DNA of 64,000 nucleotides from Lactococcus garvieae (GTDB lineage: Bacteria; Bacillota; Bacilli; Lactobacillales; Streptococcaceae): the NCBI RefSeq assembly GCF_016027715.1, contig NZ_CP065691.1, forward strand, positions 1,831,954 through 1,895,953, written 5' to 3'. The position numbers and the translations under genes are program-made. The notes beneath the pieces are model-generated. The model was not told where the DNA came from. It worked only from the letters and a program-made list of their open reading frames with translations, and made no database searches. Below, one piece after another: positions 9,599-17,750 of this stretch. Positions within the stretch are counted from its first letter, which is position 1. Every line of letters starts with the position of its first letter.

Positions 9599-11325
9599 TG
9601 ACATCTATGCTTAAAGGTATCGCTGCATCATCAGGTGTAGCCGTAGCGAAGGCATACTTGCTTGTTCAACCTGACTTGTCATTTGAGACAGTCACTGTTG
9701 AGAATATCGAAAATGAAGAAGCTCGTCTTGATGCAGCTCTTGCTGCCGCTCAAAGCGAGCTTCAAATCATTAAAGATAAAGCAGTAGATAGCCTCGGAGA
9801 AGAAGCCGCAGCCGTATTTGACGCACACATGATGGTTCTTGCAGACCCAGATATGACCGCTCAAATCAAAGCTACTATTGAATCTAAAAAAGTTAATGCT
9901 GAAGCTGCCCTCAAAGAAATCACTGACATGTTCATCGCTATCTTTGAAGGTATGGAAGACAATGCTTACATGCAAGAACGTGCTGCCGATATTAAAGACG
10001 TTACAAAACGTGTAATGGCAAACCTTCTTGGTGTTAAATTACCAAGTCCAGCATTGATCAACGAAGAAGTTATCATTGTTGCGGAAGATTTAACTCCATC
10101 AGATACAGCACAGCTTGATAAGAAATATGTAAAAGCCTTTGTTACAAACATCGGTGGACGTACTTCTCACTCAGCGATTATGGCACGTACACTTGAAATT
10201 CCTGCTGTATTGGGTACAAACAATATCACTGAACTTGTTACTGAAGGTCAACTTATGGCAGTTTCAGGCTTGACTGGTGAAGTTGTACTTGACCCAACAT
10301 CAGAACAACAAAGTGAATTCCACGCAGCTGGTGAAGCTTATGCTGCTCAAAAAGCTGAATGGGCTGCCCTCAAAGATGCAGAAACTGTTACAGCTGATGG
10401 TAAGCATTTTGAGTTGGCTGCCAATATCGGTACACCTAAAGATGTTGAGGGTGTAAACGATAATGGTGCAGAAGCGGTTGGACTTTACCGTACAGAATTC
10501 CTCTATATGGACGCCCAAGACTTCCCAACTGAAGAAGATCAATACCAAGCTTACAAAGCAGTTCTTGAAGGTATGAATGGTAAACCCGTTGTTGTCCGTA
10601 CTATGGATATCGGTGGTGATAAAACATTACCATACTTTGATTTGCCAGAAGAAATGAACCCGTTCCTTGGATGGCGCGCTTTGCGTATCTCACTTTCTAC
10701 AAGTGGTGATGCAATGTTCCGTACTCAACTTCGTGCGCTTCTTCGTGCATCTGTTCATGGTACACTCCGTATTATGTTCCCAATGGTTGCATTGGTTACA
10801 GAATTCCGTGCTGCTAAGAAAATCTATGACGAAGAAAAAGCTAAACTGATCGCTGAAGGTGTTCCAGTAGCTGAAGGTATCGAAGTAGGTATTATGATCG
10901 AAATTCCAGCTGCAGCAATGATGGCTGACCAATTCGCGAAAGAAGTAGACTTCTTCTCAATTGGTACAAACGATTTGATCCAATACACAATGGCTGCAGA
11001 CCGTATGAACGAACAAGTATCATACCTCTACCAACCTTACAACCCATCAATCCTTCGCCTTATCAACAATGTTGTTAAAGCTGCTCACGCAGAAGGTAAA
11101 TGGGCTGGTATGTGTGGTGAAATGGCCGGCGACCAAACTGCCGTTCCACTTCTCATGGGTATCGGGCTTGATGAATTCTCAATGTCAGCAACATCAGTTC
11201 TCCAAACACGTTCATTGATGAAACGTTTGGACTCAACTAAGATGGAAGAACTTTCAAACAAAGCTCTTACAGAATGTGCAACAATGGAAGAAGTTGTAGC
11301 ACTCGTTGAAGAATACACAAAATAA
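9598..11325 (+). CDS. ptsI: Phosphoenolpyruvate-protein phosphotransferase (Enzyme I)
   Basis: A 575-residue Enzyme I, which takes phosphate from PEP and hands it to HPr. The active-site His191 is in GGRTSHSAI. The N-terminal HPr-binding helical domain precedes it, and the C-terminal PEP-binding barrel shows [21 protein letters not shown] and the active-site Cys in GMCGEMAGD. Its ATG overlaps the ptsH stop. A strong terminator follows, so ptsHI is a two-gene operon. Confidence 0.98.
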   Translation: MTSMLKGIAASSGVAVAKAYLLVQPDLSFETVTVENIENEEARLDAALAAAQSELQIIKDKAVDSLGEEAAAVFDAHMMVLADPDMTAQIKATIESKKVNAEAALKEITDMFIAIFEGMEDNAYMQERAADIKDVTKRVMANLLGVKLPSPALINEEVIIVAEDLTPSDTAQLDKKYVKAFVTNIGGRTSHSAIMARTLEIPAVLGTNNITELVTEGQLMAVSGLTGEVVLDPTSEQQSEFHAAGEAYAAQKAEWAALKDAETVTADGKHFELAANIGTPKDVEGVNDNGAEAVGLYRTEFLYMDAQDFPTEEDQYQAYKAVLEGMNGKPVVVRTMDIGGDKTLPYFDLPEEMNPFLGWRALRISLSTSGDAMFRTQLRALLRASVHGTLRIMFPMVALVTEFRAAKKIYDEEKAKLIAEGVPVAEGIEVGIMIEIPAAAMMADQFAKEVDFFSIGTNDLIQYTMAADRMNEQVSYLYQPYNPSILRLINNVVKAAHAEGKWAGMCGEMAGDQTAVPLLMGIGLDEFSMSATSVLQTRSLMKRLDSTKMEELSNKALTECATMEEVVALVEEYTK

Positions 11326-11326
11326 T

Positions 11327-11356
11327 AAAAAACGCGAAATAATTTCGCGTTTTTTA
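11327..11356 (+). terminator. Terminator after ptsI
   Basis: Stem AACGCGAAA/TTTCGCGTT with a TAA loop, flanked by A and T runs. Confidence 0.9.
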
Positions 11357-11370
11357 TATTTTGATGTTAA

Positions 11371-11394
11371 AGAAAAAGCCTTTTAGGCTTTTTA
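11371..11394 (-). terminator. Terminator of the ybaB-family gene
   Basis: Stem AAAAAGCC/GGCTTTTT with a 5-base loop, just past the stop codon of the minus-strand gene. A/T runs on both sides could let it act in both directions. Confidence 0.75.
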
Positions 11395-11397
11395 AAT

Positions 11398-11697
11398 TTA
11401 GAATGGTAGTCCTTTGGAGAACTTACCAAGTTTTTGTTCAGTTGTTTTTTCAATTTGAGACAGCGCATCATTTACAGCATCTGCAACCAAGTCTTGCAAA
11501 GTTTCAGGGTCTTCAGGATCAATAACATCTGTCTTGATTGTCAAATTAGTCAGTTTACGATCACCAGAAAATTCAGCAAGAACTAAGTCTTGTGCTGATT
11601 TACCTACAAAAGTAGTATTAGCAATCTCTTCTTGTGAAGCTTGCATTTGCTTTTGCAATTTTTGTGCTTGCTTCATCATGTTTTGCATATTCATCAT
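11398..11697 (-). CDS. YbaB/EbfC family nucleoid-associated protein
   Basis: A 99-residue member of the YbaB/EbfC family of small dimeric DNA-binding proteins. It has the typical Met/Gln/Lys-rich N-terminal helix ([12 protein letters not shown]) and the C-terminal helix with [12 protein letters not shown] and NDALSQI. Several Met codons open the gene; the upstream AAGGAG lies 13 bases before the first, so a start one or three codons later is possible. In many bacteria it follows dnaX and precedes recR; here it stands alone. Its exact role (nucleoid organisation or regulation) is not fixed by sequence. Confidence 0.9.
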   Translation of the reverse strand: MMNMQNMMKQAQKLQKQMQASQEEIANTTFVGKSAQDLVLAEFSGDRKLTNLTIKTDVIDPEDPETLQDLVADAVNDALSQIEKTTEQKLGKFSKGLPF

Positions 11698-11813
11698 CGT
11701 CGTTTATTATCTCCTTATTTCAAGACTTACGTGTCTTAATTATTGCGAATATATATTTTCTCGATGTCATTATTATACCATTTTTGTACATGTTTTTGAA
11801 GCAGACGAGGTAT

Positions 11814-11840
11814 AAAAAAACGCCTATCAACTAGACGTTT
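11814..11840 (-). terminator. Terminator of the tRNA-Leu gene
   Basis: On the minus strand, AAACGTCTA pairs with TAGGCGTTT (one G-U pair) around a 5-base loop and is followed by seven T, shortly after the tRNA 3' end. Confidence 0.8.
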
Positions 11841-11848
11841 AAATAATA

Positions 11849-11934
11849 TGCGGAAGGCGGGACTTGAACCCGCACAGCCAAGATAGGCCACAGGATCCTT
11901 AATCCTGCGCGTCTGCCAATTCCGCCACTTCCGC
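11849..11934 (-). tRNA. tRNA-Leu (anticodon AAG)
   Basis: An 86-nt class II tRNA with a long variable arm. The acceptor stem GCGGAAG/CTTCCGC, the T arm (GCGGG-TTCAAGT-CCCGC) and a perfect anticodon stem CAGGA/TCCTG enclose the loop TTAAGGA, which places AAG at positions 34-36 (minus strand of 11898-11900). A frame shift that would give TAA breaks the anticodon stem. CCA is not encoded. AAG would read CUU, and CUC/CUA if A34 is converted to inosine. Confidence 0.93.
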
Positions 11935-12015
11935 TTAGCAGTACTTTAATATAATACCATTTTACGAAGTGGAATGCAAGGAAAAACTGTGGCCAACAAG
12001 AGGTGTTCTTAGAGC

Positions 12016-12954
12016 TTATAGTCCATTGTATTTTTTCATGAAAGTTGTAACAGTACGTCGGTAAAGTTCAGGATCAGTTTCAAAAGACTTAGCATGAGCT
12101 GCCCCTTTTACGAGGAGCATTTCTTTAGGGGTTCCATCCTTCACTGCTTTAAAATTATCATAGATCATCGATGTTGGTACATAAGTATCCGCATCACCAT
12201 GGATAAGGAGTATAGGGAGTTTATCTTTCGAAAGGGCTTGGGTTGCGCTTGCTTCTTTTATGAACCATCCTTGACGTACTTTATTCATAGCTGAAAGGCT
12301 GTAAACAAGCGGAAATGGAGGTATACTGTAAGCTGACTTCGCCTGATAGGTTATCTCAGACCAAACGTCACTGTAGCCACAATCTTCGATAATGCTATTG
12401 ACAGAACTTGGTAGATCCTCTTGGCTTGATGCCATCATAACCGTGGCAGCCCCCATAGAAAGCCCAAATAAAGTAATATTAATCTGCGGCTTTTCTTGTG
12501 TTATTCTTTTTGCCCAAGCGATAATATCTTTTTTATCAGAATAACCATAGGTAATCAGTTGACCCTCAGACTCACCTGCGGCCCGATTGTCTGGCATGAG
12601 TACGTTGTAACCGAGCTCATGAAAAAGTTGAGCATATTGGCGCATAGCTTCCTTATTTTGGCGGAAACCATGCACGACGATTACCGTCTTATTGGTTTTC
12701 TTTTCAGCTGGCACATACCAAGCTTTAAGTTTTAAGCCATCGTTGTTTAATGTCAGATTTTCTTTTTCTAGTTTATCAAATTGAGTAACAAGAGAATAGT
12801 TCTTACTTGTAGATTTCACTTGACTAACCGGTGTCTCATCTCGGACATAGGCAATATTATAAAAATAATAAGTGACTCCTATATCAACAAGAAGTAATAA
12901 AATAACGATACTGGTAATCCAAATAGTTAGGGTTCCTTTTTTACTTTTTTTCAT
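12016..12954 (-). CDS. Membrane-anchored alpha/beta hydrolase
   Basis: A 312-residue protein with one N-terminal transmembrane segment (residues about 9-32) and an extracytoplasmic alpha/beta-hydrolase domain. Catalytic residues can be placed: nucleophile Ser166 in GLSMG, acid Asp254 or Asp256 in HGDADTYVP, and His287 in GAAHAKSF; the HGF oxyanion stretch is at 95-97. It belongs with the YqkD/BAAT-like esterase or peptidase group (DUF of secreted Gram-positive hydrolases). The substrate is unknown. It is transcribed alone, with a short spacer to the YcxB-like gene upstream. Confidence 0.85.
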   Translation of the reverse strand: MKKSKKGTLTIWITSIVILLLLVDIGVTYYFYNIAYVRDETPVSQVKSTSKNYSLVTQFDKLEKENLTLNNDGLKLKAWYVPAEKKTNKTVIVVHGFRQNKEAMRQYAQLFHELGYNVLMPDNRAAGESEGQLITYGYSDKKDIIAWAKRITQEKPQINITLFGLSMGAATVMMASSQEDLPSSVNSIIEDCGYSDVWSEITYQAKSAYSIPPFPLVYSLSAMNKVRQGWFIKEASATQALSKDKLPILLIHGDADTYVPTSMIYDNFKAVKDGTPKEMLLVKGAAHAKSFETDPELYRRTVTTFMKKYNGL

Positions 12955-13013
12955 CGCACTATTATATCAAAAATAGAGTAAAAAAATTAGGATGAAGCCC
13001 ACTTTCTTTAAGT

Positions 13014-13529
13014 CTATCGGATATTTTGAGGATCCCAATTTTGTTTTATGAAGTCTTGAAATTCTGCCCAATCTTCATTTTTTAACCCTTTTTTCTGCAA
13101 AAATATTGCTTGATTAATTGAGGGATAGATATAAATTGCAGAGGTATTATAACTCACTTTATATATCAATTCGGGGGTTAGTGTCAGTAAAGAAATATCT
13201 GTTTTTTGTTGAAGCTCTCGATTGTTGATATGAATTTCTCGTGGTAAAATATTGATTTTTCCACTTTTATAGACTTTTCTACTATTTATTTTCAAAACAT
13301 ATTTTAGTAGAAAGTAAACTATAAAATTAAAACCAACAAGTAGAGGTAAAAGAAGGAAACTGGCTCCAATGGAGATTGATAAAGAGGTAGAGATAAAAAA
13401 CCTGACAAAGTGTATTAAAATGTATATATTGAAAATTATAAGAAGAAGCGCTCGATATTTTTTAGAATTAAGCATATGCATCGCCAAAAAATCGGCCTCG
13501 GTAAGTGTTCCATTTAACTGATATTCCAT
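13014..13529 (-). CDS. YcxB-like membrane protein
   Basis: A 171-residue protein with two adjacent transmembrane segments (residues about 28-47 and 51-76) followed by a soluble domain. The N-terminal TEADFLAMH, the central hydrophobic pair and the C-terminal TPELIYKVSYNTSAIYIYP with LQKKGL fit the YcxB-like family, whose function is not known. GGGAG lies about 10 bases before the ATG. A structured RNA ending in a strong terminator lies just upstream on the same strand, so its expression may depend on read-through of that terminator, or the RNA may be a separate gene. Confidence 0.7.
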   Translation of the reverse strand: MEYQLNGTLTEADFLAMHMLNSKKYRALLLIIFNIYILIHFVRFFISTSLSISIGASFLLLPLLVGFNFIVYFLLKYVLKINSRKVYKSGKINILPREIHINNRELQQKTDISLLTLTPELIYKVSYNTSAIYIYPSINQAIFLQKKGLKNEDWAEFQDFIKQNWDPQNIR

Positions 13530-13564
13530 TCTGTTTCTGCTCCCATTAATTTTTTATTTTTCAC

Positions 13565-13712
13565 AAAAAACCTCCCCACAAGAGCCAACAAATGTGTGGG
13601 GAGGAAAAGGAGTAGTCGGGAATCAAAGGGGATTGATTCTTGGAGCCAATATGTCTAGGGAAGCGAAATGAAGCTCACTTGGTAGGCTCTTGTACTACTT
13701 CTATCTTTTATT
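13565..13712 (-). ncRNA. Structured RNA or leader with strong terminator and alternative pairings
   Basis: On the minus strand an extended -10 box TGTTAGAAT (13719-13727) would start an RNA near 13712. It ends at a 10-bp hairpin (13571-13580 with 13595-13604) followed by six U. Between are a hairpin 13675-13680/13661-13666, a hairpin 13633-13639/13620-13626, and stems 13685-13689/13643-13647 and 13694-13699/13611-13616, giving a multi-branched shape. The 9 bases 13685-13693 can instead pair perfectly with 13578-13586 inside the terminator loop and 3' arm. This looks like a cis-regulatory leader of the YcxB-like gene or a small RNA; it fits none of the riboswitch classes I could recall. Confidence 0.5.
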
Positions 13713-13718
13713 ACTTTT

Positions 13719-13727
13719 ATTCTAACA
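13719..13727 (-). promoter_or_regulatory. Extended -10 promoter of the structured RNA
   Basis: Minus strand TGTTAGAAT (TAGAAT over 13719-13724). The -35 position is poor (TATCAT), so the extended TG would have to compensate. Confidence 0.45.
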
Positions 13728-13775
13728 TGTATATGACTTTCATGATAACAATATGCAATACAAAACACCGTTTTT

Positions 13776-13790
13776 ATAAGCGCTTTCATA
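13776..13790 (-). promoter_or_regulatory. Candidate cre (CcpA site) between rnpA and the structured RNA
   Basis: Minus strand ATGAAAGCGCTTATA matches the consensus WTGWAARCGYWWWCW at 14 of 15 positions. It lies just upstream of the probable -35 box of rnpA and about 65 bases upstream of the RNA start, so either transcript could respond to carbon source. Confidence 0.45.
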
Positions 13791-13797
13791 AAAAAAG

Positions 13798-13826
13798 ATG
13801 ACTTTTACGCTACTTTGTGTTAAAAT
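13798..13826 (+). promoter_or_regulatory. rnpA promoter
   Basis: ATGACT (13798-13803), 17 bases, TAAAAT (13821-13826). Transcription would begin near 13833, which supports the TTG start of rnpA at 13861 and rules out the upstream ATG at 13798. Confidence 0.6.
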
Positions 13827-13860
13827 AATGGAGATAATTTTTAGTATGGGAGAGAGTGGC

Positions 13861-14214
13861 TTGGCTATAAAAAAGACCTATCGTGTAAAACGCTCGAAAG
13901 ACTTTGAACAAATATTTTTAGCGAAAAATAGCTTTGCCAATAAGAAATTTGTCGTATATAAGCTTGATACTGATCAGCAGCATTTTCGTACCGGAATTTC
14001 AGTAAGTAAAAAAATAGGAAATGCTGTTACAAGAAATCGTGTGAAGCGCTTGATTCGACATGCAATAGCTGAATTTTCATTGTATCTAGAAAATGAAGAT
14101 TTCGTAGTGATTGCCAGACCAGGCGTAGAAAAACTCAGTTTTGAAGAAGTAAAAAGAAATCTCAAACACGTATTGAAATTATCTAAAATTTATAAAGATG
14201 GAGAAAAGAATTGA
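13861..14214 (+). CDS. rnpA: Ribonuclease P protein component
   Basis: A 117-residue RnpA, the protein partner of RNase P RNA in tRNA 5' processing. The conserved RNA-binding stretch is [15 protein letters not shown] near residue 58, and the N-terminus ([14 protein letters not shown]) begins as in other lactococcal RnpA proteins. I place the start at TTG 13861, with GGGAG 8 bases upstream; the more distal ATG codons lie in or before the promoter or lack spacing. The stop overlaps the TTG start of yidC by 4 bases, so the rnpA-yidC-jag genes form one operon. Confidence 0.93.
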   Translation: MAIKKTYRVKRSKDFEQIFLAKNSFANKKFVVYKLDTDQQHFRTGISVSKKIGNAVTRNRVKRLIRHAIAEFSLYLENEDFVVIARPGVEKLSFEEVKRNLKHVLKLSKIYKDGEKN

Positions 14215-15026
14215 AAAAGAAAATAACTTTGCTTTCTATGGCAAGTGCTTCTTTACTCTTATTGGCTGCTTGTGGGCGTTCTGAGGTCACACAACATTCC
14301 ACTAACTTTTGGGAACAAATAGTTTATGGATTTGCCCAGGTTATTCGTTTCTTGTCATTTGGTGGCATGACAGCCGTTGGTATTATTTTATTTACCTTGA
14401 TTATTCGTGCGGCACTTTTGCCTTTGATGAATATTCAAATTAAGTCAAGCCAAAAAATGCAGGAAGTCCAACCTGAAATTAAAAAAATACAAGCGAAATA
14501 TCCTGGTAAAGATGCAGACTCTCGCCGTAAGGTCCAAGAAGAGACTCAAGAACTTTACGCTAAAAATAAGGTGAACCCTTATGCAGGATGCTTACCACTT
14601 TTGGTTCAAATGCCAATATTATGGGCTTTATATCAAGCATTGACACGGGTTGATTTCTTAAAACACGGAACCTTCTTGTGGTTTAATATTGGGGATAAAG
14701 ATCCGACTTTCGTCTTGCCAATTTTGGCTGCTTTATTCACTTTTGCAAGCTCATGGTTGACAATGAAATCTGCACCTGAAAAAAATGCAATGACCAGTAC
14801 AATGACCTTTGCTATGCCAATAATGATTTTTGTATTTGCTATCAATGTTGCCAGCGGTGTTGCCCTTTACTGGGTAGTTTCAAATGGTTTCCAAGTATTG
14901 CAAACTATGCTTATTGCTAATCCTTTCAAGATAATAGCAGCGCGTGAAGCTAAGGCTCAAGCTGAAAAAGATAAGGTGAAAGCACGTGAAAAAGCATTGA
15001 AGAAGGCTTTGAAAAATAAAAAGTAA
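14211..15026 (+). CDS. yidC: Membrane protein insertase YidC/OxaA (lipoprotein form)
   Basis: A 271-residue YidC-family insertase. It begins at TTG 14211, overlapping the end of rnpA, with GGAGAA as ribosome site. A lipoprotein signal peptide ends in LLAAC (Cys near residue 21), as usual for Gram-positive YidC. About five transmembrane segments follow, with the conserved [13 protein letters not shown] stretch that holds the essential Arg of the hydrophilic groove, and a Lys-rich C-terminal tail. It inserts small membrane proteins with or without SecYEG. Gram-positives of this group carry two paralogues; which one this is follows only from the rnpA-jag setting. Confidence 0.95.
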   Translation: MKKKITLLSMASASLLLLAACGRSEVTQHSTNFWEQIVYGFAQVIRFLSFGGMTAVGIILFTLIIRAALLPLMNIQIKSSQKMQEVQPEIKKIQAKYPGKDADSRRKVQEETQELYAKNKVNPYAGCLPLLVQMPILWALYQALTRVDFLKHGTFLWFNIGDKDPTFVLPILAALFTFASSWLTMKSAPEKNAMTSTMTFAMPIMIFVFAINVASGVALYWVVSNGFQVLQTMLIANPFKIIAAREAKAQAEKDKVKAREKALKKALKNKK

Positions 15027-15051
15027 AATCAGGAGATAGGAGTATTAAATC

Positions 15052-15966
15052 ATGACTATTTTTACTGGGAAAACAGTTGAAGAAGCAATAGATCGCGGAT
15101 TATATCGACTGGGTGTAAAGCGTGAAAATGTACATATTCATGTCAAACAAAAAGAAAAGCGTGGCTTTTTAGGTTTTGGGAAAAAGCGTGCTCTTGTAGA
15201 CATAGAAGAAATCAAGGAAGAAACAATCCGTAAAGCTGATCGATTGGCAGAGCGTGGTATTGCAGATGTTAACCTTGGTGTTCCTAAAGCACAATCTGCA
15301 ATGGAAGCGACACTTGAGCTCAGCCAAATTGTTAAGGCTGTACGTGCAGCGGAAAAAGAGCAGCAAGGTGAATTGACAGCCGAAGAGCGTGAAGTTATTA
15401 TCGAAGAAGTTAAAGCAGACTTAGCGCAAAGTAAAGAACCTGTTGTTGAGGATATTGAGCTTCCAGAAAAAGTACAACAAAAGGCGAAGGCATTGCCTCT
15501 AGAACTAACCGATGAAGAATTAGACTTTGCAAATAAGATATCAACTTATTTAAAAAATATTACTTCTGAAATGGGGATTGCGATCACTGTTAAGGTTGTA
15601 AAAGAGGGTACACTGATTGTTTTCAATCTGAACTCAAACCAAGATGCTTTACTAATTGGTAAACATGGTAAAATTTTGCAAAGTTTACAGACATTGGCTA
15701 AAGCTTATGCCAATAGTATCTTAAGCACTCGAGTAAACATTGCGGTCAATGTTGGGGATTACCATGAAAAACGTAAGGCCTACATTACAAGTTTGGCACA
15801 TCGTGCAGCAGAGCGTGCGCGCGCGGGTGAAACAGTTTATATTAACGACTTGCAATCCAATGAGCGTAAAATTGTACACACTATTATTTCGAAAGAAAAA
15901 GGTGTTTCAAGCCATTCTGAAGGCAATGAATACAATCGATATATCACAGTTACAAAAGAAATTTGA
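15052..15966 (+). CDS. khpB: Jag/KhpB RNA-binding protein (Jag_N, KH and R3H domains)
   Basis: A 304-residue Jag protein. The N-terminal Jag_N domain (MTIFTGKTVEEAIDRGL to about residue 50, with the KEKRGFLGFG motif), a charged linker, a KH-II domain with the LIGKHGKIL loop near residue 203, and an R3H domain with RKAYITSLAHRAAERA near 240. It binds RNA with KhpA and affects cell elongation and division in streptococci. It lies 25 bases after yidC in the rnpA-yidC-jag operon. Confidence 0.93.
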   Translation: MTIFTGKTVEEAIDRGLYRLGVKRENVHIHVKQKEKRGFLGFGKKRALVDIEEIKEETIRKADRLAERGIADVNLGVPKAQSAMEATLELSQIVKAVRAAEKEQQGELTAEEREVIIEEVKADLAQSKEPVVEDIELPEKVQQKAKALPLELTDEELDFANKISTYLKNITSEMGIAITVKVVKEGTLIVFNLNSNQDALLIGKHGKILQSLQTLAKAYANSILSTRVNIAVNVGDYHEKRKAYITSLAHRAAERARAGETVYINDLQSNERKIVHTIISKEKGVSSHSEGNEYNRYITVTKEI

Positions 15967-16030
15967 CATTTGTGATGATTTGTTGTAGAATATTTTAGTA
16001 TGCTTTAAGCACAGAAATGAAAGAAAGGAA

Positions 16031-16072
16031 CACCGCAAGAACGGTGGAGCTACTTTCCCAAGTGAAGTAGCC
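16031..16072 (+). promoter_or_regulatory. Structured 5' leader of rpmH
   Basis: Two adjacent hairpins precede the ribosome site of rpmH: CACCG/CGGTG (16031-16046) and GCTACTT/AAGTAGC (16049-16071). The AGGGA ribosome site follows directly. Such a leader suggests control of L34 synthesis or mRNA stability, but no known leader class is recognised. Confidence 0.4.
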
Positions 16073-16086
16073 CAGGGATTTAACAA

Positions 16087-16221
16087 ATGAAACGTACTTA
16101 CCAACCACATAAAAAACCTCGTAAGACTACTCACGGATTCCGTGCACGTATGGCAACTAAAAACGGACGTCGTGTACTTGCAGCTCGTCGTCGTAAAGGA
16201 CGTGCTTCACTTACAGTTTAA
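16087..16221 (+). CDS. rpmH: 50S ribosomal protein L34
   Basis: A 44-codon gene giving a very basic protein that starts [13 protein letters not shown] and ends GRASLTV, the usual L34 length and sequence. AGGGA lies 8 bases before the ATG. It sits just after jag, so rpmH, rnpA, yidC and jag are neighbours, but with rpmH downstream rather than upstream of rnpA as in Bacillus. It has its own structured leader and terminator. Confidence 0.98.
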   Translation: MKRTYQPHKKPRKTTHGFRARMATKNGRRVLAARRRKGRASLTV

Positions 16222-16233
16222 TTGTAAAAAAGA

Positions 16234-16258
16234 TACCTACCTTAGGGTAGGTTTTTTT
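16234..16258 (+). terminator. Terminator after rpmH
   Basis: Stem ACCTACC/GGTAGGT with a TTAG-type loop and seven T. Confidence 0.85.
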
Positions 16259-16303
16259 ATACTTTAAAATAAGATTTACAAAGTGGTACAAATATTTTAT
16301 AAA

Positions 16304-16334
16304 TATAAAGCGTTTACTTTTATTGTGATATAAT
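16304..16334 (+). promoter_or_regulatory. Promoter and cre-like site of the aldo/keto reductase gene
   Basis: TATAAT at 16329-16334 with extended TGA is preceded by TATAAAGCGTTTACT (16304-16318), a 13 of 15 match to the CcpA site consensus lying over the -35 region. This would suit glucose repression. Confidence 0.45.
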
Positions 16335-16368
16335 GAGATTATTGTAAAATGAAGAGGAGCCTTTATTT

Positions 16369-17280
16369 ATGAAAAAAATTCAGATTGCTGATATGCAAGC
16401 ATCCCAAATAATTTTAGGTTGTATGCGTATTGTTGAACCCGGAAAAAATCCTGTTAAAGTGATTGAAACAGCTTATGAGAACGGGATTAATTTCTTTGAC
16501 CATGCGGATATCTATGGTGGAGGTAAGTGTGAAACTGTTTTTGCGGAAGCTTTAGCACAAACGTCAATTAGACGAGAAGATATTTATTTACAGTCAAAAT
16601 GTTCAATTCGGCCTGGCGTGGCCTTTGACTTCTCTAAGAAGCATATCATCCAGTCTGTGGAAGGCTCCTTGCAGCGCTTGAAGACCGACTACTTGGATAC
16701 TTTGCTTCTACATCGGCCAGATACGCTGATGGAGCCTTCAGAGGTTGCAGAGGCGTTTTATGAGTTGGAAAAATCAGGAAAAGTTCGATATTTTGGCGTC
16801 TCCAACCAAAACCCGATGCAAGTTGAATTATTAAAAACAGCAGTGAAACAACCTTTACTCTTTAATCAATTGCAGTTTGGACTCAAGCACACAGAAATGA
16901 TAGATGCGGGTCTGAATGTTAATATTCCTAACCAAGCCAGTCATATGCAAGATGGTTCTGTCTTAGAGTATTCACGAATTAACAAAATGACGATACAAGC
17001 TTGGTCGCCTTTCCAGCATGGTTATTTTGATGGGCCATTTGTGGGCAATGAAAAATTTCCAGATCTAAATAAAAAATTAGAATTCTATGCTGAGAAATAT
17101 GGTGTAACTCCTTCTGGTGTTGCAATTGCTTGGATTAATCGTCACCCAGCTAATATGCAGACTATCATTGGTACAATGACCGAAAGTCGAATTAAGGAAG
17201 TTACAGATGCAAGTGACCTTATCTTGAGCCGTGAGGAATGGTATGATTTGTATATCTCAGCAGGCAATATTTTACCTTAA
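16369..17280 (+). CDS. Aldo/keto reductase family oxidoreductase
   Basis: A 303-residue NADPH-dependent aldo/keto reductase. Family residues visible: the catalytic Asp and Tyr of FDHADIYGGG (residues about 45-54), the Lys in LQSKCS near 81, and the His in LLLHRPD near 118; the coenzyme-binding end appears as IIGTMTESRI near 267. It resembles the YcsN/YdhF subgroup. Substrate is unknown. It is monocistronic with a probable CcpA-controlled promoter. A dyad with an 11-bp stem (17290-17315) but no T-run follows the stop. Confidence 0.88.
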   Translation: MKKIQIADMQASQIILGCMRIVEPGKNPVKVIETAYENGINFFDHADIYGGGKCETVFAEALAQTSIRREDIYLQSKCSIRPGVAFDFSKKHIIQSVEGSLQRLKTDYLDTLLLHRPDTLMEPSEVAEAFYELEKSGKVRYFGVSNQNPMQVELLKTAVKQPLLFNQLQFGLKHTEMIDAGLNVNIPNQASHMQDGSVLEYSRINKMTIQAWSPFQHGYFDGPFVGNEKFPDLNKKLEFYAEKYGVTPSGVAIAWINRHPANMQTIIGTMTESRIKEVTDASDLILSREEWYDLYISAGNILP

Positions 17281-17374
17281 AATTTAGACAATTTAAGAGA
17301 GGTGTCTCTTGAATTTAAAGGGTGAAGAAAATAAATATCACCTCGTCTTTCATTGAAGCAATAGTCGAAATAGA

Positions 17375-17403
17375 TTGAATTAGTAGCAGAAATAATGTAT
17401 AAT
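17375..17403 (+). promoter_or_regulatory. Promoter of the ireB-ruvX operon
   Basis: TTGAAT (17375-17380), 17 bases, TATAAT (17398-17403). Confidence 0.75.
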
Positions 17404-17483
17404 TAAAGAGCATTATTAGAAAAAATTAATTAAAAGGATTTTTAAGCAAATTGCTTGAACCTATCCCAAAGGAGGTACAGATT

Positions 17484-17750
17484 ATGAGTTTTACAGATGA
17501 AACAGTCCGCTTTGAATTTGATGATTCAAGTAAGAAAGAAATCGGCGAAACACTTGTAAATGTTTATCGTGCGCTTGATGCTAAAGGCTACAATCCTATC
17601 AACCAAATGGTAGGGTATGTCTTGTCAGGAGATCCAGCATATATTCCACGCCATGATGATGCGCGTAACAAAATCCGTCGTTTTGACCGCGATGATATTG
17701 TTGAAGAATTGATTAAAGAATACTTGAAAGCACATGGTGTGCAACTCTAA
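17484..17750 (+). CDS. ireB: IreB family regulatory phosphoprotein (UPF0297)
   Basis: An 88-residue protein of the IreB/YrzL family. The start ATG has a consensus AAAGGAGG 8 bases upstream. The N-terminus ([14 protein letters not shown]) carries the Thr-rich segment that the PASTA kinase IreK phosphorylates in Enterococcus, and the [21 protein letters not shown] stretch is the family core. In enterococci it restrains cephalosporin resistance. It is followed by ruvX with a one-base overlap, the conserved ireB-ruvX-yrzB arrangement. Confidence 0.92.
   Translation: MSFTDETVRFEFDDSSKKEIGETLVNVYRALDAKGYNPINQMVGYVLSGDPAYIPRHDDARNKIRRFDRDDIVEELIKEYLKAHGVQL

Noticed and set aside
11896-11902. Reading the tRNA-Leu anticodon as TAA
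   Set aside because: It needs a shifted stem with mismatches, whereas the AAG register gives five perfect anticodon-stem pairs.
13798-13860. Upstream ATG extension of rnpA
   Set aside because: The extra 21 codons cover the likely promoter, lack a ribosome site and are not part of the family; TTG 13861 with GGGAG upstream fits better.
17290-17315. Terminator after the aldo/keto reductase gene
   Set aside because: An 11-bp stem is present, but no T-run follows on either strand, so it is recorded only as a dyad.
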